Shown: positions 51,416-61,031 of the stretch, in pieces
Layout of the letters: each line of letters starts with the position of its first letter
Numbering within the stretch: the first letter of the stretch is position 1
Source: Saprospiraceae bacterium
Lineage (GTDB): Bacteria > Bacteroidota > Bacteroidia > Chitinophagales > Saprospiraceae
Reading direction: 5' to 3'
Assembly (NCBI GenBank): GCA_016714985.1
Contig: JADKBS010000010.1
Coordinates: 200,308 to 264,307, forward strand
DNA length: 64,000 nucleotides
Made by a program: the position numbers and the translations under genes
The notes under the pieces: generated by a model
Databases searched by the model: none
What the model was told of the DNA's origin: nothing
Seen by the model: only the letters and a program-made list of their open reading frames with translations

Positions 51416-52119
51416 GCGTAGAAAGTAAAGGTGTGAAGAAAATGAAGATTTGACGGTTGATTCAGCCCGGATTGCGCCATCAAGCCTTAGCTTAGCCTTT
51501 ACTGGCCATGCTAATGAAGTGGCAACTGGGCTGGGAGAAAACTGCAATCGAGTCGAGGATTTTGACATGCCAGTTAGGAATTTGAGTAAAAGAAATAATT
51601 TGGACTTTCTGAAAGGAAGCACCTTTCATCATTCTTTGTTCCGACGATTTCGGATGATCCGAATGGTAGATTGCTATATTTTTCTTTGGGAAATTAATAA
51701 GCCTTCTAGAATTGAAACACTTAGGCTCATTCGGGGAAAAAATCGCTATTGAAAAGCAATCTGGTATCTAAAGGTAATTAAACCCGATGATGAGGCCGTT
51801 GAAAGCAAGCACAAAAATTGGAATTAAGCTATGCTATGCTTAAGATTTGAATGGTTGGTTTTTCGGGGCAAATTTAACAATCGAATTCAATAAAGCTAGC
51901 AATTCGGCCAATTAAATTGCACGACAGAATAAACACAATGATATTTCACGCTAGCCATTGCGCACAAGTGGGGCAGCTATCATGGATTAGGCCGAGCGGG
52001 GGTACGGGCGGCACCCCAGCACGATTTGGCTGGTGGCTCATCCAACGGGCCAGGGCTACCCCCTTTTGGGCTAACCGTAGCTGATTTTCCTCAAAAAATC
52101 AACTGCTTGACCACAAAAT
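51416..52119 (-). other. Leader and gap upstream of giant 1
   Basis: No gene is seen in this stretch. At 51416-51600 the sequence resembles the leader of giant 2 (shared GTGAAGAAAATGA, CCATCAAGC and GCAATCGAGT blocks). A -7-like TAAATTTG (minus strand) lies at 51876-51869, which would give a leader of about 450 bases. GC-rich sequence at 51,960-52,080 holds short palindromic stretches but nothing I can name. Confidence 0.4.
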
Positions 52120-52157
52120 GACAACGGCGGCGGCATCTTTGATGCCGCGCCCTTGTC
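52120..52157 (-). terminator. Hairpin terminator after anchor copy 2
   Basis: GACAACGGCGGCGGCATC and a near-complement form a stem, followed on the minus strand by ATTTTG. A close relative of the same hairpin lies after anchor copy 3 (58919-58968), so the terminator was duplicated along with the gene. Confidence 0.65.
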
Positions 52158-52286
52158 CTCAATCAGGATGACTCAGTTTTTATTGATGCACTGGGGTTCC
52201 CTAAGAATTCACCCGGTTGCACATCCCTTGGCCTGTACTGTCCTAAAAAATCAGGATATCCCAAATTTGAACATCAACAAACCCCT

Positions 52287-53160
52287 TTACTGCTTGACGA
52301 TTTGTTCCGTCAACTGCGTTTCGCCGTTGTCCAGCTTGACAAAGTACGTCCCCGCAGCAAAGCGGGTCAGGTCAACCTGAACCTCGTTTAGGCCTTGTCC
52401 AAGCTCCATGTCTGAAACCTGCAGGAGCCGCCCGTTGACATCCGTGACCGATACCGTCAGGCTGGCGAACTGGGGCAGGTTCACTTGTAGCGTCACCTTG
52501 CCGTCGGTGGGCGTCGGGAAGACGCTCAACACGCCAAAACGGCCCGCCCTGGTCGATTCCACTGGCGATAAGCCGAAGCTGGCCGCTCCCCCCAGCACGA
52601 CATTCCCGAACTGGGTGCCGGCCACGTTGATGGTCCTTGGCGTGGGATCTCCATCCATGAAGACGCTAAGGCTGATCGAGGGGTGGGTGCCATCATGGAA
52701 AATGAGCGCAAGGTTGTCCTGCGGGAACGGAGTGGTCACCTTGCAACGGTAGAACTTGGTCGCAGCTGCGGGGATCGTCGGTGCGCTCCCCCACCTCGCC
52801 GTGGGGCGTTTGGGTGCCGCGCAGGCGCACCTCGTTTTGCGGGTTCCAGCTGAGTGCGGGCAGGAAGTTCATCCCGGCGAAATGGCTGCCGACCTCCACC
52901 AGCTCGTAAACGGCGTCCGTCAGGGCATTGGGCATGCCACCGTTCGGGGCAACGTGGATGTTCGCAGCGTTCAACTGAAGCGGAGAAGTGCCCGTGTTGC
53001 GCATTGCCACGTCAAACTGTGCCTCCGTGGGGCTGACCATGACTGCGTTGGAAAACGACAGGGTGACTTGACCCGTTTGGGCGCCAGCAAGCTGGCAGCA
53101 AAGAATGGCCAACATCGTTGCCATCCAAGTTCTTAATTTGATTAGATATTGGGCTTTCAT
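52287..53160 (-). pseudogene. Cohesin-like surface anchor, copy 2, one-base frameshift
   Basis: Over nearly the full length this is almost base-for-base copy 1 (40449-41321); the signal-peptide region differs more. It carries the same cohesin-like domain and T9SS tail. A run of five C at 52788-52792, where copy 1 has four, shifts the frame after HGEVG, so the N-terminal part (from 53160) runs into unrelated residues and the T9SS part is read only from an internal start. The intact protein would have ~290 residues. The single-base change in a homopolymer within a near-identical repeat could be a consensus error. Confidence 0.85.
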
Positions 53161-53183
53161 GTTTGAAACTATTTTAAGGTTAG

Positions 53184-53231
53184 TGACCTGGAGGCGAGCC
53201 AAGCATTAATCTTGATTCCCCTCCAGGGTCA
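53184..53231. repeat. Hairpin between giant 2 and anchor copy 2
   Basis: TGACCTGGAGG and CCTCCAGGGTCA pair with one bulge across the 90-base gap. It occupies the same place as the hairpins at 41496-41624 and 60297-60326. Confidence 0.65.
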
Positions 53232-53250
53232 TTTTGATTGCTTGAACTGA

Positions 53251-56200
53251 CTATGGCAATGCAAGCACAATTGCCGTGAAACCGTTGTTGTTGGCCCAGA
53301 TATCGAAGTCGAGGAACTCGACCTCCCCGTCGCCGTTCAGGTCTGCTCGCAGGTAGCCCGTGTTCCCGTTATCAGCAACCCAAGCATCAAAGTCCTGGAA
53401 CTCGACCTCTCCGTCGCCAAAGCCGTTTGCGTTCACGTCGTCAATGTCGCCTGAGTAGATGGCAAAAACGCCGCCGCCCATGTCAACCATGTTGTTGCCA
53501 TAGGCCTGGCTGGCCGCTGTACTGAAGTCGTAGGCCGTGGTTGCAGTCGAAAAGGACGTAGGCACGTCCGCACCGGCGCCGCTCCAGGTACGCAGCGAAT
53601 TGCGGTGCTTAAGGGCAATGTAGTAGCTGCCACCAACCTTATCAGAAGAGAACTTACACGTCAAGGTACCATCCGTTGCCAAGATACCGACAAATTCATC
53701 GGCCACATCATAAGGTGGTGTTCCGTCCCTCAATTGGACGGTGATGGTGTCGCACTGACTGGCGATAGCGCCCATCACACCGCTGTTCAGTAGCACGGAG
53801 TTCATAGCGCTTCCTCCTGTGTAATAGCCCTCAATGAACGCCGTCAGGTTCAATGTGATGAGGCTGAACTCGTCGGCGGCTACGTCTGGGGTGGTGGCGG
53901 CACGGGTTTCGTTGTCTATGTCGGTCGTGATGCCAGCGATGGGAGTACCTTTGTCGAACAAAGCAGGATCGCTGCTGGATGGCACGTGCAGGTCTGTTGC
54001 GCTCGTAAACGGAACAGCGGTTGTAAAAGCAAAAGAAGCATTGTCATTTGTACCTGCGCCAGACAGCGTGCTTGTATAAGCAGCCTGTGCAGCAAGCGTG
54101 GTGTAGAAATTGACGCCTGCGGTTGTTCCAGCTTGCCCTACTCCTTGGGTAGCCACATCCGTTCCATGGAAATAGAAATTGTTGTTCCAGGTAAGGTTCA
54201 TGGCCGAAGTGCCACCGGAAGGCAGGTAAACAGGAATGTGTGCAATAGAGGTGGTTCCACCTGTTATATTGTTTGCAAAAATATTATTGCGCACATCCAA
54301 GCCTGTTGACGTTGTATTAAGGATGCCAAATGCCGCAGTTAGCAAACTAGCGTTAGCGACTCCAGTTGGCGTCCCATACATATTCACTGAATTGTAATGA
54401 ATCTGATGGCCTGTGCCTGCACCGATCCGGATACCACACACACCATCCGTGATGTTGAATGCAATCCCGCCAGTCATATCAAAATTGATGTTGCTGATGA
54501 AATTGTTTCTGATGATGTTGTTATTACCACCTGATACGTTGATGCCGTAAGCGCCCCAAGTTCCCGTGCTTTGATGTATCACCCCAGAGATATTATTGCG
54601 TTGAACGATTACGCCGCCGGTAGTGCCTGTTATAGCAATCCCAGCCATGGAAGAGGAGGCACCATTTGAGGAAAGCCCTGAAATAGTATTCTGGGTTACA
54701 TTAATATTGGATGCAGCCGCACTACTGGTTATGTTGATGCCCAAAGGATTGTTCCCAGTTGTTGTTACTTGCCCCAAAGTGGAAATTGTGTTTCCTGAAA
54801 TCGTGGAGTTGACGGTACCCGTGGCAAACCAAACACCGCAGTCATTTTCGGCAATGGTGTTATCAAAACTACCTATTGTGTTGTTGGACACCGTGGCTCC
54901 ATCAAGCCCCTGAAGGTAAATCCCTACTAATCGTATGGCATTTGTACCGGTTGAGTTGAGTTGATTGCCATTTACATAGGTGCCACTTCCGTTACCTGCT
55001 AAGACAGCGGTTCTTATGTACATTCCTATAAAGGCTCTCTGCACCCGGTTGTTGACCAAGCCGATATTGTTAAAATAACCGTCGTTCCCTAAGGTAGTAG
55101 CATCGCTGACAACCAAAGCTGAGGATGTAGTGGCGCCATTCGTAAGGATACAGTTTTTTATAGTGTCGTTTGTAATGGCCGTTGTACCTGTAGAGCCAAT
55201 CAATATCACGTTAGGGGCGGTCGTGTTGGCGTTCTCAATGGTCAGGTCCCGGGTGTTTGTCCCGTTGTTTGAGCCATCAACAACGATGTAATTGCCTAGA
55301 ATCCGAATCAGCGCATTGCTGGCCAATGAACCATTGATGGCAGCAGTCACGCCGGTTGCAGGCCTGATGGTCAGTTTGTTGGTAGAACTTGCATCTGGAT
55401 TCCGGTTGATAGTGATTGGAAATGTTTCACTTCCCGAATAGGTTGCGTCCAACAGTTCAAAAACAATAGCACCACCCAGGCAATTGGAATTATAAGCGTT
55501 CACGGCTGCCGTTAATGTAGGATAAGTGCCAGCAGCGCCTACCGTATAAGTGCCAGCTGCCAAAGTACCCCCAATAATGTAGCTATTGGGAGAGGTCGGA
55601 TGGGTTGTCACCGTGTTCACATCCGTGGCCACCAGGCCAGCAGATGGGTTCGATCCAATATTGGGTGTACCAGCGATGTCCTGTGCTATCACATAATATT
55701 GAACCTGGTCGGTAACGACAAGGCCACCCATGGTTGCTGCCTCAATGGTGAACGTCCAAGTGCCATTCGTGCCTGTACCTGAGCTTAAAGACCCTTGGGA
55801 GGAAAACCAAGTGCCCAAGTTCTTACGGAAATAGACGCGGGGTTGAAGTGCTCCCGTAGTTGGGACACCAGAATAATCCGCTATGGTAGCTGTCAATATC
55901 CTGTCCCCAGTGGCGCAAGTAAACAAGAACGGCGTATAGGTAATTGCGGGTTTAACCACATCCAAGAAAACGCCATCAAACTCATCCGCTCCCAGGTCCG
56001 GTAAAAATCCAGCCCCATTGACCGAACCTGTAGGGCCCGGCCTGACGTCGTTGTCAAAATCCGTGGTCAGGCCAGCAATGGTCAGGCCACCCGATTCCAA
56101 AGCTGTAGGCGTGACGCCAAAATTAACATGCAAATCGCATGTAGCAACATTGACAAAAGGGATAGTAGTGGCCGTCAGGGAAGCCCCATCTCCGGCTGAA

Positions 56201-58476
56201 ATGGTTTGCCATCCACCCATATTCTGTGCCGTTGTCCAGTGACCAATTGTACTGGCGTTGGCGTTGAGTACATTATTGTTGCTGGCGTTGGCAGCCCAGC
56301 CTGTAGCACTTACCGTAGTTGCGTTAAATCCATTTGATATGGCATAATGTGAACCTGTGCCACCGGTTCTGTCGTTCTGGAAAATATTGTTATTTACGTT
56401 TACCGTAACCGTATTGGCTGTTGCTGATATATATAATGACCTCATGAAGGTAAAGCTCGGCAACGCCCCGGCACTTGCTGTACCTTCTATGACAACACTG
56501 TTGTGTTGTACATTCATTGCAGTAGGATTTGGCGTGGAACCATTTTGGCACCAAATACCGATAAACGAAGTGTTTGTGGTCTGTGCTGTGCCCAGGGCAA
56601 CCATATTGTTGTTGATGGAAACAACATTATTGCCAGACCTAACAGCGATGCCAGCCACTATCGGTGGGGTAAGTGCCGTTGTGCCTATGGTGGAATTGCG
56701 CAAATCACAGATTCTATTCCTGGTTATCGTCGTTCCCAAGGCTGTTGCAACAGCTGCATTAGCCGAGGAAATGCCGACTACAATGATGTTTGTGGTTGCG
56801 GTCGTATTCGTATTGGCAATATTGCTAATCGTGTTGTTGGAAATGGTACATCCCTGAGAAGCAAGATGATGAATCCCCAAAGCCGAACATACGCCGGAAC
56901 CCAACCCTGCTAATGCTGAGTTGGTGGTGAGGCTATTGATGGTGTTATTGGAAATTGACCAACCAGTCGCTGTTGCTAATGCCGATAACGCAGTATGAAT
57001 TCCTCGCACATAACCAGCTGTACCAGTCCCAAAAGAGGAAAGGTTCTGGATGGTGTTGTTATTGATAGTTGCTGTCGTCGGGGTGGATGGCATGCTGACC
57101 CCTGAGACCAAAGAACTTCCAGTAGTAAGCCCACTCGTACCGCCACGCATATTATTGGCGGTCGTATTGCCAATGGTGTTATTGGTAATGGTCACAGCAG
57201 TTGCTGCACCAGAAATATTGATACCAGCGATACTTCCTGCAATAGCAGCAGTCGTACCGCTTGAAGTCAAGGCACCAAAACTGTTGTTCTGGATGGCGAT
57301 TGTCCCCGTTGATGAACAGTTTATCCCAACCACCAGACCACCGCTGGTCGTAGCTGTTGCAACAATGGAGCCTGTTCCAGTCGTGGCGCCAATGGTGTTG
57401 CCGGTGACCGTGCCCACGTTTACGTTACCAGCTGTAATGTTTATCCCACAAAGAATACCATTTAAAGTAGTAGCACCACTTGATGTGCCCAAGGTGATCG
57501 CTGTTATTGTGTTGTTCTGCACGGAAGTGGCTGTGGTAGTACCAACCGCAAGTTCAATTCCAATGAACCTTGTTGCGATAGTGCCAGTCATGGCATAAAC
57601 CCCTGTACCGCCTGAGTTTGCATACCCAATCGTGTTGCCCGTGACCGTGTAGCCATTTCCGGTTATAATGCTGATTGCCCTGTGCGTGTTTGCAGTCGTA
57701 TAAGTCCTTAGTGCGCTTTGGTAAAACCTGTTGTTGGAAATCGTCCAAGCTGTGGAGTTGTTGTTAACAAATACACCATAGCTAATCAGGGCAGCACTGA
57801 AGAAGTTGGCGATATTATTATTGTTGATGATATTGCCACTGTTTTCAAAGCTTAAAGTACCTGAAGAATAAATACCGGTTCCGGGCAAATTGACCCCAGC
57901 AGCATCAATGGTACAGTTGGAGACGGTGTTGTCGTCGTTACCCGTAACCGCAGCTGTAGAAAAAACGATGGTACCCAGCGTAAGTGAGGTTGAAGAACCC
58001 AGTACGGAGCAATTCGTCACGGTATTGACTGTTGCGTCATTGATGAACCTGATGGTAGAGGTTGTAACATTACTAGTATTGGTATTGGAAATTGTGAGGG
58101 AGTTGCCCCCTGTGTTCAATCCATCAATTACAACATTGTCAGCCCCGTTCAAGTCAATTAGTGGCCCAGCAACGTTTCCATCAATGGTACGTGAAGCACC
58201 GCCGCTTGGCTGTATGCTCATGCTGGTCCAAGTACCTGCGTTCAGTACGGCACCTGCACCCGGCTCCGTCGTATTGTTGATGACGGTGATGGCAATGTTG
58301 TTGCCTGTCTGGCTGGTGGCATTGATGGATGTGAAAGCAGCTGCCAAGGTGGCGAATGGACTTGCAGCGTTGGTGGCTGGGTCTGCGCCCGTAACGGCAA
58401 TATTTTGCCCAGTTGCAGTCAGACTGGCAAGGCAAAACATGCTCAACAATAGGCTAAAACTGAAAATTTTTTTCAT
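53251..58476 (-). CDS. Giant secreted beta-helix protein with dockerin-like tail (giant 2)
   Basis: From the ATG at 58476 the product has 1,741 residues and a signal peptide (MKKIFSFSLLLSMFCLASL...TGQ). It has two beta-helix modules (starting near 58,370 and 55,550; GTYTVGAAGTYPTLTAAV) rich in NNTI..N turns, one Ig-like spacer (YYVIAQDIAGTPNIG) and the same end module as giant 1 (AFIEGYYTGGSAMNSVLLNSG ... WSGAGADVPTSFS). Two dockerin-like loops (NGFGDGEVEFQDFD; DLNGDGEVEFLDFD) follow, ending in ALP. The anchor gene copy 2 follows after 90 bases. As in giant 1, the frame is open upstream of the signal peptide for about 54 codons. Confidence 0.85.
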   Translation of the reverse strand: MKKIFSFSLLLSMFCLASLTATGQNIAVTGADPATNAASPFATLAAAFTSINATSQTGNNIAITVINNTTEPGAGAVLNAGTWTSMSIQPSGGASRTIDGNVAGPLIDLNGADNVVIDGLNTGGNSLTISNTNTSNVTTSTIRFINDATVNTVTNCSVLGSSTSLTLGTIVFSTAAVTGNDDNTVSNCTIDAAGVNLPGTGIYSSGTLSFENSGNIINNNNIANFFSAALISYGVFVNNNSTAWTISNNRFYQSALRTYTTANTHRAISIITGNGYTVTGNTIGYANSGGTGVYAMTGTIATRFIGIELAVGTTTATSVQNNTITAITLGTSSGATTLNGILCGINITAGNVNVGTVTGNTIGATTGTGSIVATATTSGGLVVGINCSSTGTIAIQNNSFGALTSSGTTAAIAGSIAGINISGAATAVTITNNTIGNTTANNMRGGTSGLTTGSSLVSGVSMPSTPTTATINNNTIQNLSSFGTGTAGYVRGIHTALSALATATGWSISNNTINSLTTNSALAGLGSGVCSALGIHHLASQGCTISNNTISNIANTNTTATTNIIVVGISSANAAVATALGTTITRNRICDLRNSTIGTTALTPPIVAGIAVRSGNNVVSINNNMVALGTAQTTNTSFIGIWCQNGSTPNPTAMNVQHNSVVIEGTASAGALPSFTFMRSLYISATANTVTVNVNNNIFQNDRTGGTGSHYAISNGFNATTVSATGWAANASNNNVLNANASTIGHWTTAQNMGGWQTISAGDGASLTATTIPFVNVATCDLHVNFGVTPTALESGGLTIAGLTTDFDNDVRPGPTGSVNGAGFLPDLGADEFDGVFLDVVKPAITYTPFLFTCATGDRILTATIADYSGVPTTGALQPRVYFRKNLGTWFSSQGSLSSGTGTNGTWTFTIEAATMGGLVVTDQVQYYVIAQDIAGTPNIGSNPSAGLVATDVNTVTTHPTSPNSYIIGGTLAAGTYTVGAAGTYPTLTAAVNAYNSNCLGGAIVFELLDATYSGSETFPITINRNPDASSTNKLTIRPATGVTAAINGSLASNALIRILGNYIVVDGSNNGTNTRDLTIENANTTAPNVILIGSTGTTAITNDTIKNCILTNGATTSSALVVSDATTLGNDGYFNNIGLVNNRVQRAFIGMYIRTAVLAGNGSGTYVNGNQLNSTGTNAIRLVGIYLQGLDGATVSNNTIGSFDNTIAENDCGVWFATGTVNSTISGNTISTLGQVTTTGNNPLGINITSSAAASNINVTQNTISGLSSNGASSSMAGIAITGTTGGVIVQRNNISGVIHQSTGTWGAYGINVSGGNNNIIRNNFISNINFDMTGGIAFNITDGVCGIRIGAGTGHQIHYNSVNMYGTPTGVANASLLTAAFGILNTTSTGLDVRNNIFANNITGGTTSIAHIPVYLPSGGTSAMNLTWNNNFYFHGTDVATQGVGQAGTTAGVNFYTTLAAQAAYTSTLSGAGTNDNASFAFTTAVPFTSATDLHVPSSSDPALFDKGTPIAGITTDIDNETRAATTPDVAADEFSLITLNLTAFIEGYYTGGSAMNSVLLNSGVMGAIASQCDTITVQLRDGTPPYDVADEFVGILATDGTLTCKFSSDKVGGSYYIALKHRNSLRTWSGAGADVPTSFSTATTAYDFSTAASQAYGNNMVDMGGGVFAIYSGDIDDVNANGFGDGEVEFQDFDAWVADNGNTGYLRADLNGDGEVEFLDFDIWANNNGFTAIVLALP

Positions 58477-58918
58477 TTGAAAGAAGTGATAAGGTGAAGA
58501 AAATGACGTTCCAACAGCTGGCGCTGCAGAGGCCGTACCATCAAGCTTGCATTTGGTGCCTGCATGTAAGGGTACCACATGGCTACCGTAATTTTTGGAG
58601 CTTTTCAAAAAAAGCAATCGAGTTAAGGGACTCATCATGTCAATTAGATATTGGGTGAAAAAACAATTTGGGTTAGCGTTTTCCTTGTACTTGAAATGGG
58701 GATAATTTTATCTGCCCAAATATACATCCCAAGCCTACATCTCATAACATACAACTGCGTAAAAAATAATTTTTATCCGTTTCTGTCAATTGGAACTGTC
58801 TTTTCATCCACGGAACTGGACAAACGGATATTTCTGATTGGTGATTTGCTATAAAAGGAGGAGGAAATGCTGTAATAAGCAGTTTCGATATTTTCTTAGC
58901 GCAAGAATGAGGGCGGCC
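58477..58918 (-). other. Leader region of giant 2
   Basis: 58477-58640 resembles the giant 1 leader. A -7-like TATATTTG (minus strand) lies at 58724-58717, about 240 bases before the start codon. The remainder up to the terminator at 58919 shows no gene. Confidence 0.4.
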
Positions 58919-58968
58919 TTAAAAACGACAACGGCGGCGGCATCTAAGATGCCGTCGCCGTTGTCGTT
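58919..58968 (-). terminator. Intrinsic terminator after anchor copy 3
   Basis: Twenty-two-base arms (58924-58945 and 58947-58968) pair with one mismatch and are followed on the minus strand by TTTTT. It lies 110 bases past the stop of the gene ending at 59078. Confidence 0.85.
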
Positions 58969-59077
58969 ATCTATGAAGTGCGCTGAGTGGTTCCCTAAGA
59001 AATTACCCAGTTGCAAATCCTTGTATTGAACGATCCCAAAAAATCAGGATGGCCCAAATTTGAACATCACAAACTCT

Positions 59078-60262
59078 TTACTGCTTGACGATTTGTTGCG
59101 TCAACTGAGTAACGCCGTTGTCTATCTTGACGAAATAAGTGCCAGCCGCAAAGCTGGTCAGGTCAACCTGAACATCGCTCAGGCCCTTTTCCACCTCCAT
59201 GTCGGAGAACTGCAACAGCCGTCCGTTGACGTCCGTCACCGATACCGTCAGGTTCGAAAACTCCGGAAGGCTCACCTGTAGCGTAACCTTGTCGCTCGTG
59301 GGCATGGGGAACACGTTCACAACGCCGAAATCGCCTGACCTCCGTTGCACGCTCACCACTTTCGAGTACTCGAACTTGCCATCGAAATCCAACAATTTCA
59401 AGCGGTAGTAGCTCATGGGCAATGGGCGCTCGTCCTGAAGGCTGTACGCCTGTTTCACTTGTGTGGTGCCAGCGGCCAGCTTCCTGCCTATCTCTGTCCA
59501 GTTATCCATACCATCGGCAGAACGCTCTACGATATGGTACTGGCTGTTCAACTCCGATTCCGTTTTCCACTGGATGAGGTTGTTGGTACCTGCCTCGTGG
59601 GCTTCTACCTCGCTCAACTCCACCGGCAGAAAAGTGAAGGGAATCTGTGGCCCAAGGGTAACTTGGCCAAAAGCGGTGCCGGTCACGTTGATGGTCCTAG
59701 CTGCGTCGGGAGTTGGAGGAATGGGTGGTGGTGGTGGATTAATGTAAAGGCTCATACTGATAGAGGGAGTGGTTGGGGGTGCATTGAAGAGGACGTTAAT
59801 ATCGGTCATTGGAGCAGAAGTGGTCAATTTGGCCCTAAAAAGTTTGTAGGTAACGCCCAGCACCAAATCAGGTGCTGTTGCCCTAGAACCTGTGGGCGTC
59901 TGCGTTGAACGAAGGTGAACCCCATTGGCAGAGTTCCAGACCAATGCAGGGGGGAAGGTCATCCCTGTAAAATGGGGCCCTTGCTCAACCAGCGAATAAA
60001 CAGGAACCGCAGGCACCGTAGGTACATTCGCAGCCGGGCTATATTTGGCATGGACGTTGGCGGCGTTTAACTCCACCGAGGTGGCAGTTCCGCCGGTCCA
60101 TTTTATGTCCACATCAAATTCTATCTCAGTGGGGCTGATTATAGCGGGGTTTGAAAACGAAAGTGTGACTGTTGCCGTTTGTGCACCAACAAGGTTAAAG
60201 CACACAACTACCAACATTGATGCAATCAATGCTTTCAAGTTCAATTGGTATTGGATTTTCAT
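59078..60262 (-). CDS. Cohesin-like surface anchor protein with T9SS sorting domain (copy 3)
   Basis: This 394-residue protein has a signal peptide (to LVGAQ) and the same kind of cohesin-like sandwich (VTLSFSNPAIISPTEIEFDVDI, VELNAANVHAKYSP ... TINVTGTAFGQVTLG) with a proline-rich insert. An extra Fn3-like domain is absent from copies 1 and 2 (LIQWKTESELNSQYHIVERS...). It ends in the T9SS type A tail (VFPMPTSDKVTLQVSLPE ... GTYFVKIDNGV...IVKQ). The domain differs clearly in sequence from copies 1 and 2, while the sorting domain is close to theirs. It lies downstream of giant 3 across a hairpin and is followed by a strong terminator. Confidence 0.82.
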   Translation of the reverse strand: MKIQYQLNLKALIASMLVVVCFNLVGAQTATVTLSFSNPAIISPTEIEFDVDIKWTGGTATSVELNAANVHAKYSPAANVPTVPAVPVYSLVEQGPHFTGMTFPPALVWNSANGVHLRSTQTPTGSRATAPDLVLGVTYKLFRAKLTTSAPMTDINVLFNAPPTTPSISMSLYINPPPPPIPPTPDAARTINVTGTAFGQVTLGPQIPFTFLPVELSEVEAHEAGTNNLIQWKTESELNSQYHIVERSADGMDNWTEIGRKLAAGTTQVKQAYSLQDERPLPMSYYRLKLLDFDGKFEYSKVVSVQRRSGDFGVVNVFPMPTSDKVTLQVSLPEFSNLTVSVTDVNGRLLQFSDMEVEKGLSDVQVDLTSFAAGTYFVKIDNGVTQLTQQIVKQ

Positions 60263-60296
60263 AATTTAAAATCAATTTAAGATTTGTTACTGTTAG

Positions 60297-60326
60297 GTGG
60301 GGCAAGGTTTGTAAGCCTTGCCCCAC
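60297..60326. repeat. Hairpin between giant 3 and anchor copy 3
   Basis: GTGGGGCAAGG and its exact complement form an 11-base stem with an 8-base loop, 34 bases after the giant 3 stop. Confidence 0.8.
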
Positions 60327-60359
60327 TGCACGGGTTGTTTTATTTTCAGCACTGCAAAT

Positions 60360-61031
60360 TTAAGGAATTATTGCAGCAATTCCATTATTTAATGCCCAAA
60401 TGTCAAAGTCTTGGAATTCGACCTCTCCATCACCGTTCAAGTCGCCGCGAAGATAGCCGGTATTGCCGTTTTCCGCAACCCAAGCGTCGAAGTCTTGGAA
60501 TTCTATTTCCATCGCCAAAACCGTTGGCGTTCGCGCCGTCAATGTCGCCCGAGTACAGAGCCAAACGCCCCCGCCCATGCTAACCATGTTGCTCCCATAG
60601 GCGGTCGATAGCGGTGCTGAAGTCGTAGCTCGTGGTGGCGGCCGAAAAGGACGTTGGCACGTCCCCCTAAGCCGCTCCAAGTTTGCACGGCACTGCGGTG
60701 GCGCAGGGCGATGAAGTAACTGCTCCCTATCTTATCAGAAGGGAACTTACAGGACAAGGTGCCATCCGTGCCGAGCACCCCTTTGAAGCTGGCTTCCAAT
60801 CCATGAGGAAATACGCTGTTCCGCAATTGGACGGTGATGGTGTCGCACTGGAGGGCAGTAGCGCCCGCCACGCCGCTGTTCAGCAGCACGGAGTTCATCG
60901 TGCTTCCTCCGATGTAATAACCCTCGATGAACACTGTCAGGTCCAGCGTGATCGGGCTGAACTCGTCGGCGCCCATGTCGGGGTCGGTAGCTGAGCGGCC
61001 CTCATTGTCTATGTCCGTCGTGACGCCGCTA
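60360..61031 (-). pseudogene. Frameshift-ridden 3' end of giant 3
   Basis: This part encodes the shared end module (VFIEGYYIGGSTMNSVLLNSG, CDTITVQLR, then EIEFQDFDAW and DLNGDGEVEFQDFDIW) and is close in sequence to the end of giant 1. Compared with giant 1 it has at least five small deletions of one or two bases (near 61029, 60665, 60601, 60553 and 60512), so the module is spread over three frames. The dockerin-like loops themselves are read from an internal frame ending at 60360. It is either a decaying gene end or a poorly resolved copy of a repeat. Confidence 0.8.

Noticed and set aside
41642..51622. Longer start of giant 1 (and likewise of giant 2 at 58638)
   Set aside because: The extra residues precede a clear signal peptide; export requires the start at 51415 (58476 for giant 2). 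The open leader is reported as a finding instead.
58600..58640. Hammerhead-ribozyme-like TGATGAG in the giant 2 leader
   Set aside because: The companion GAAA core and the three helices are not present at suitable distance.
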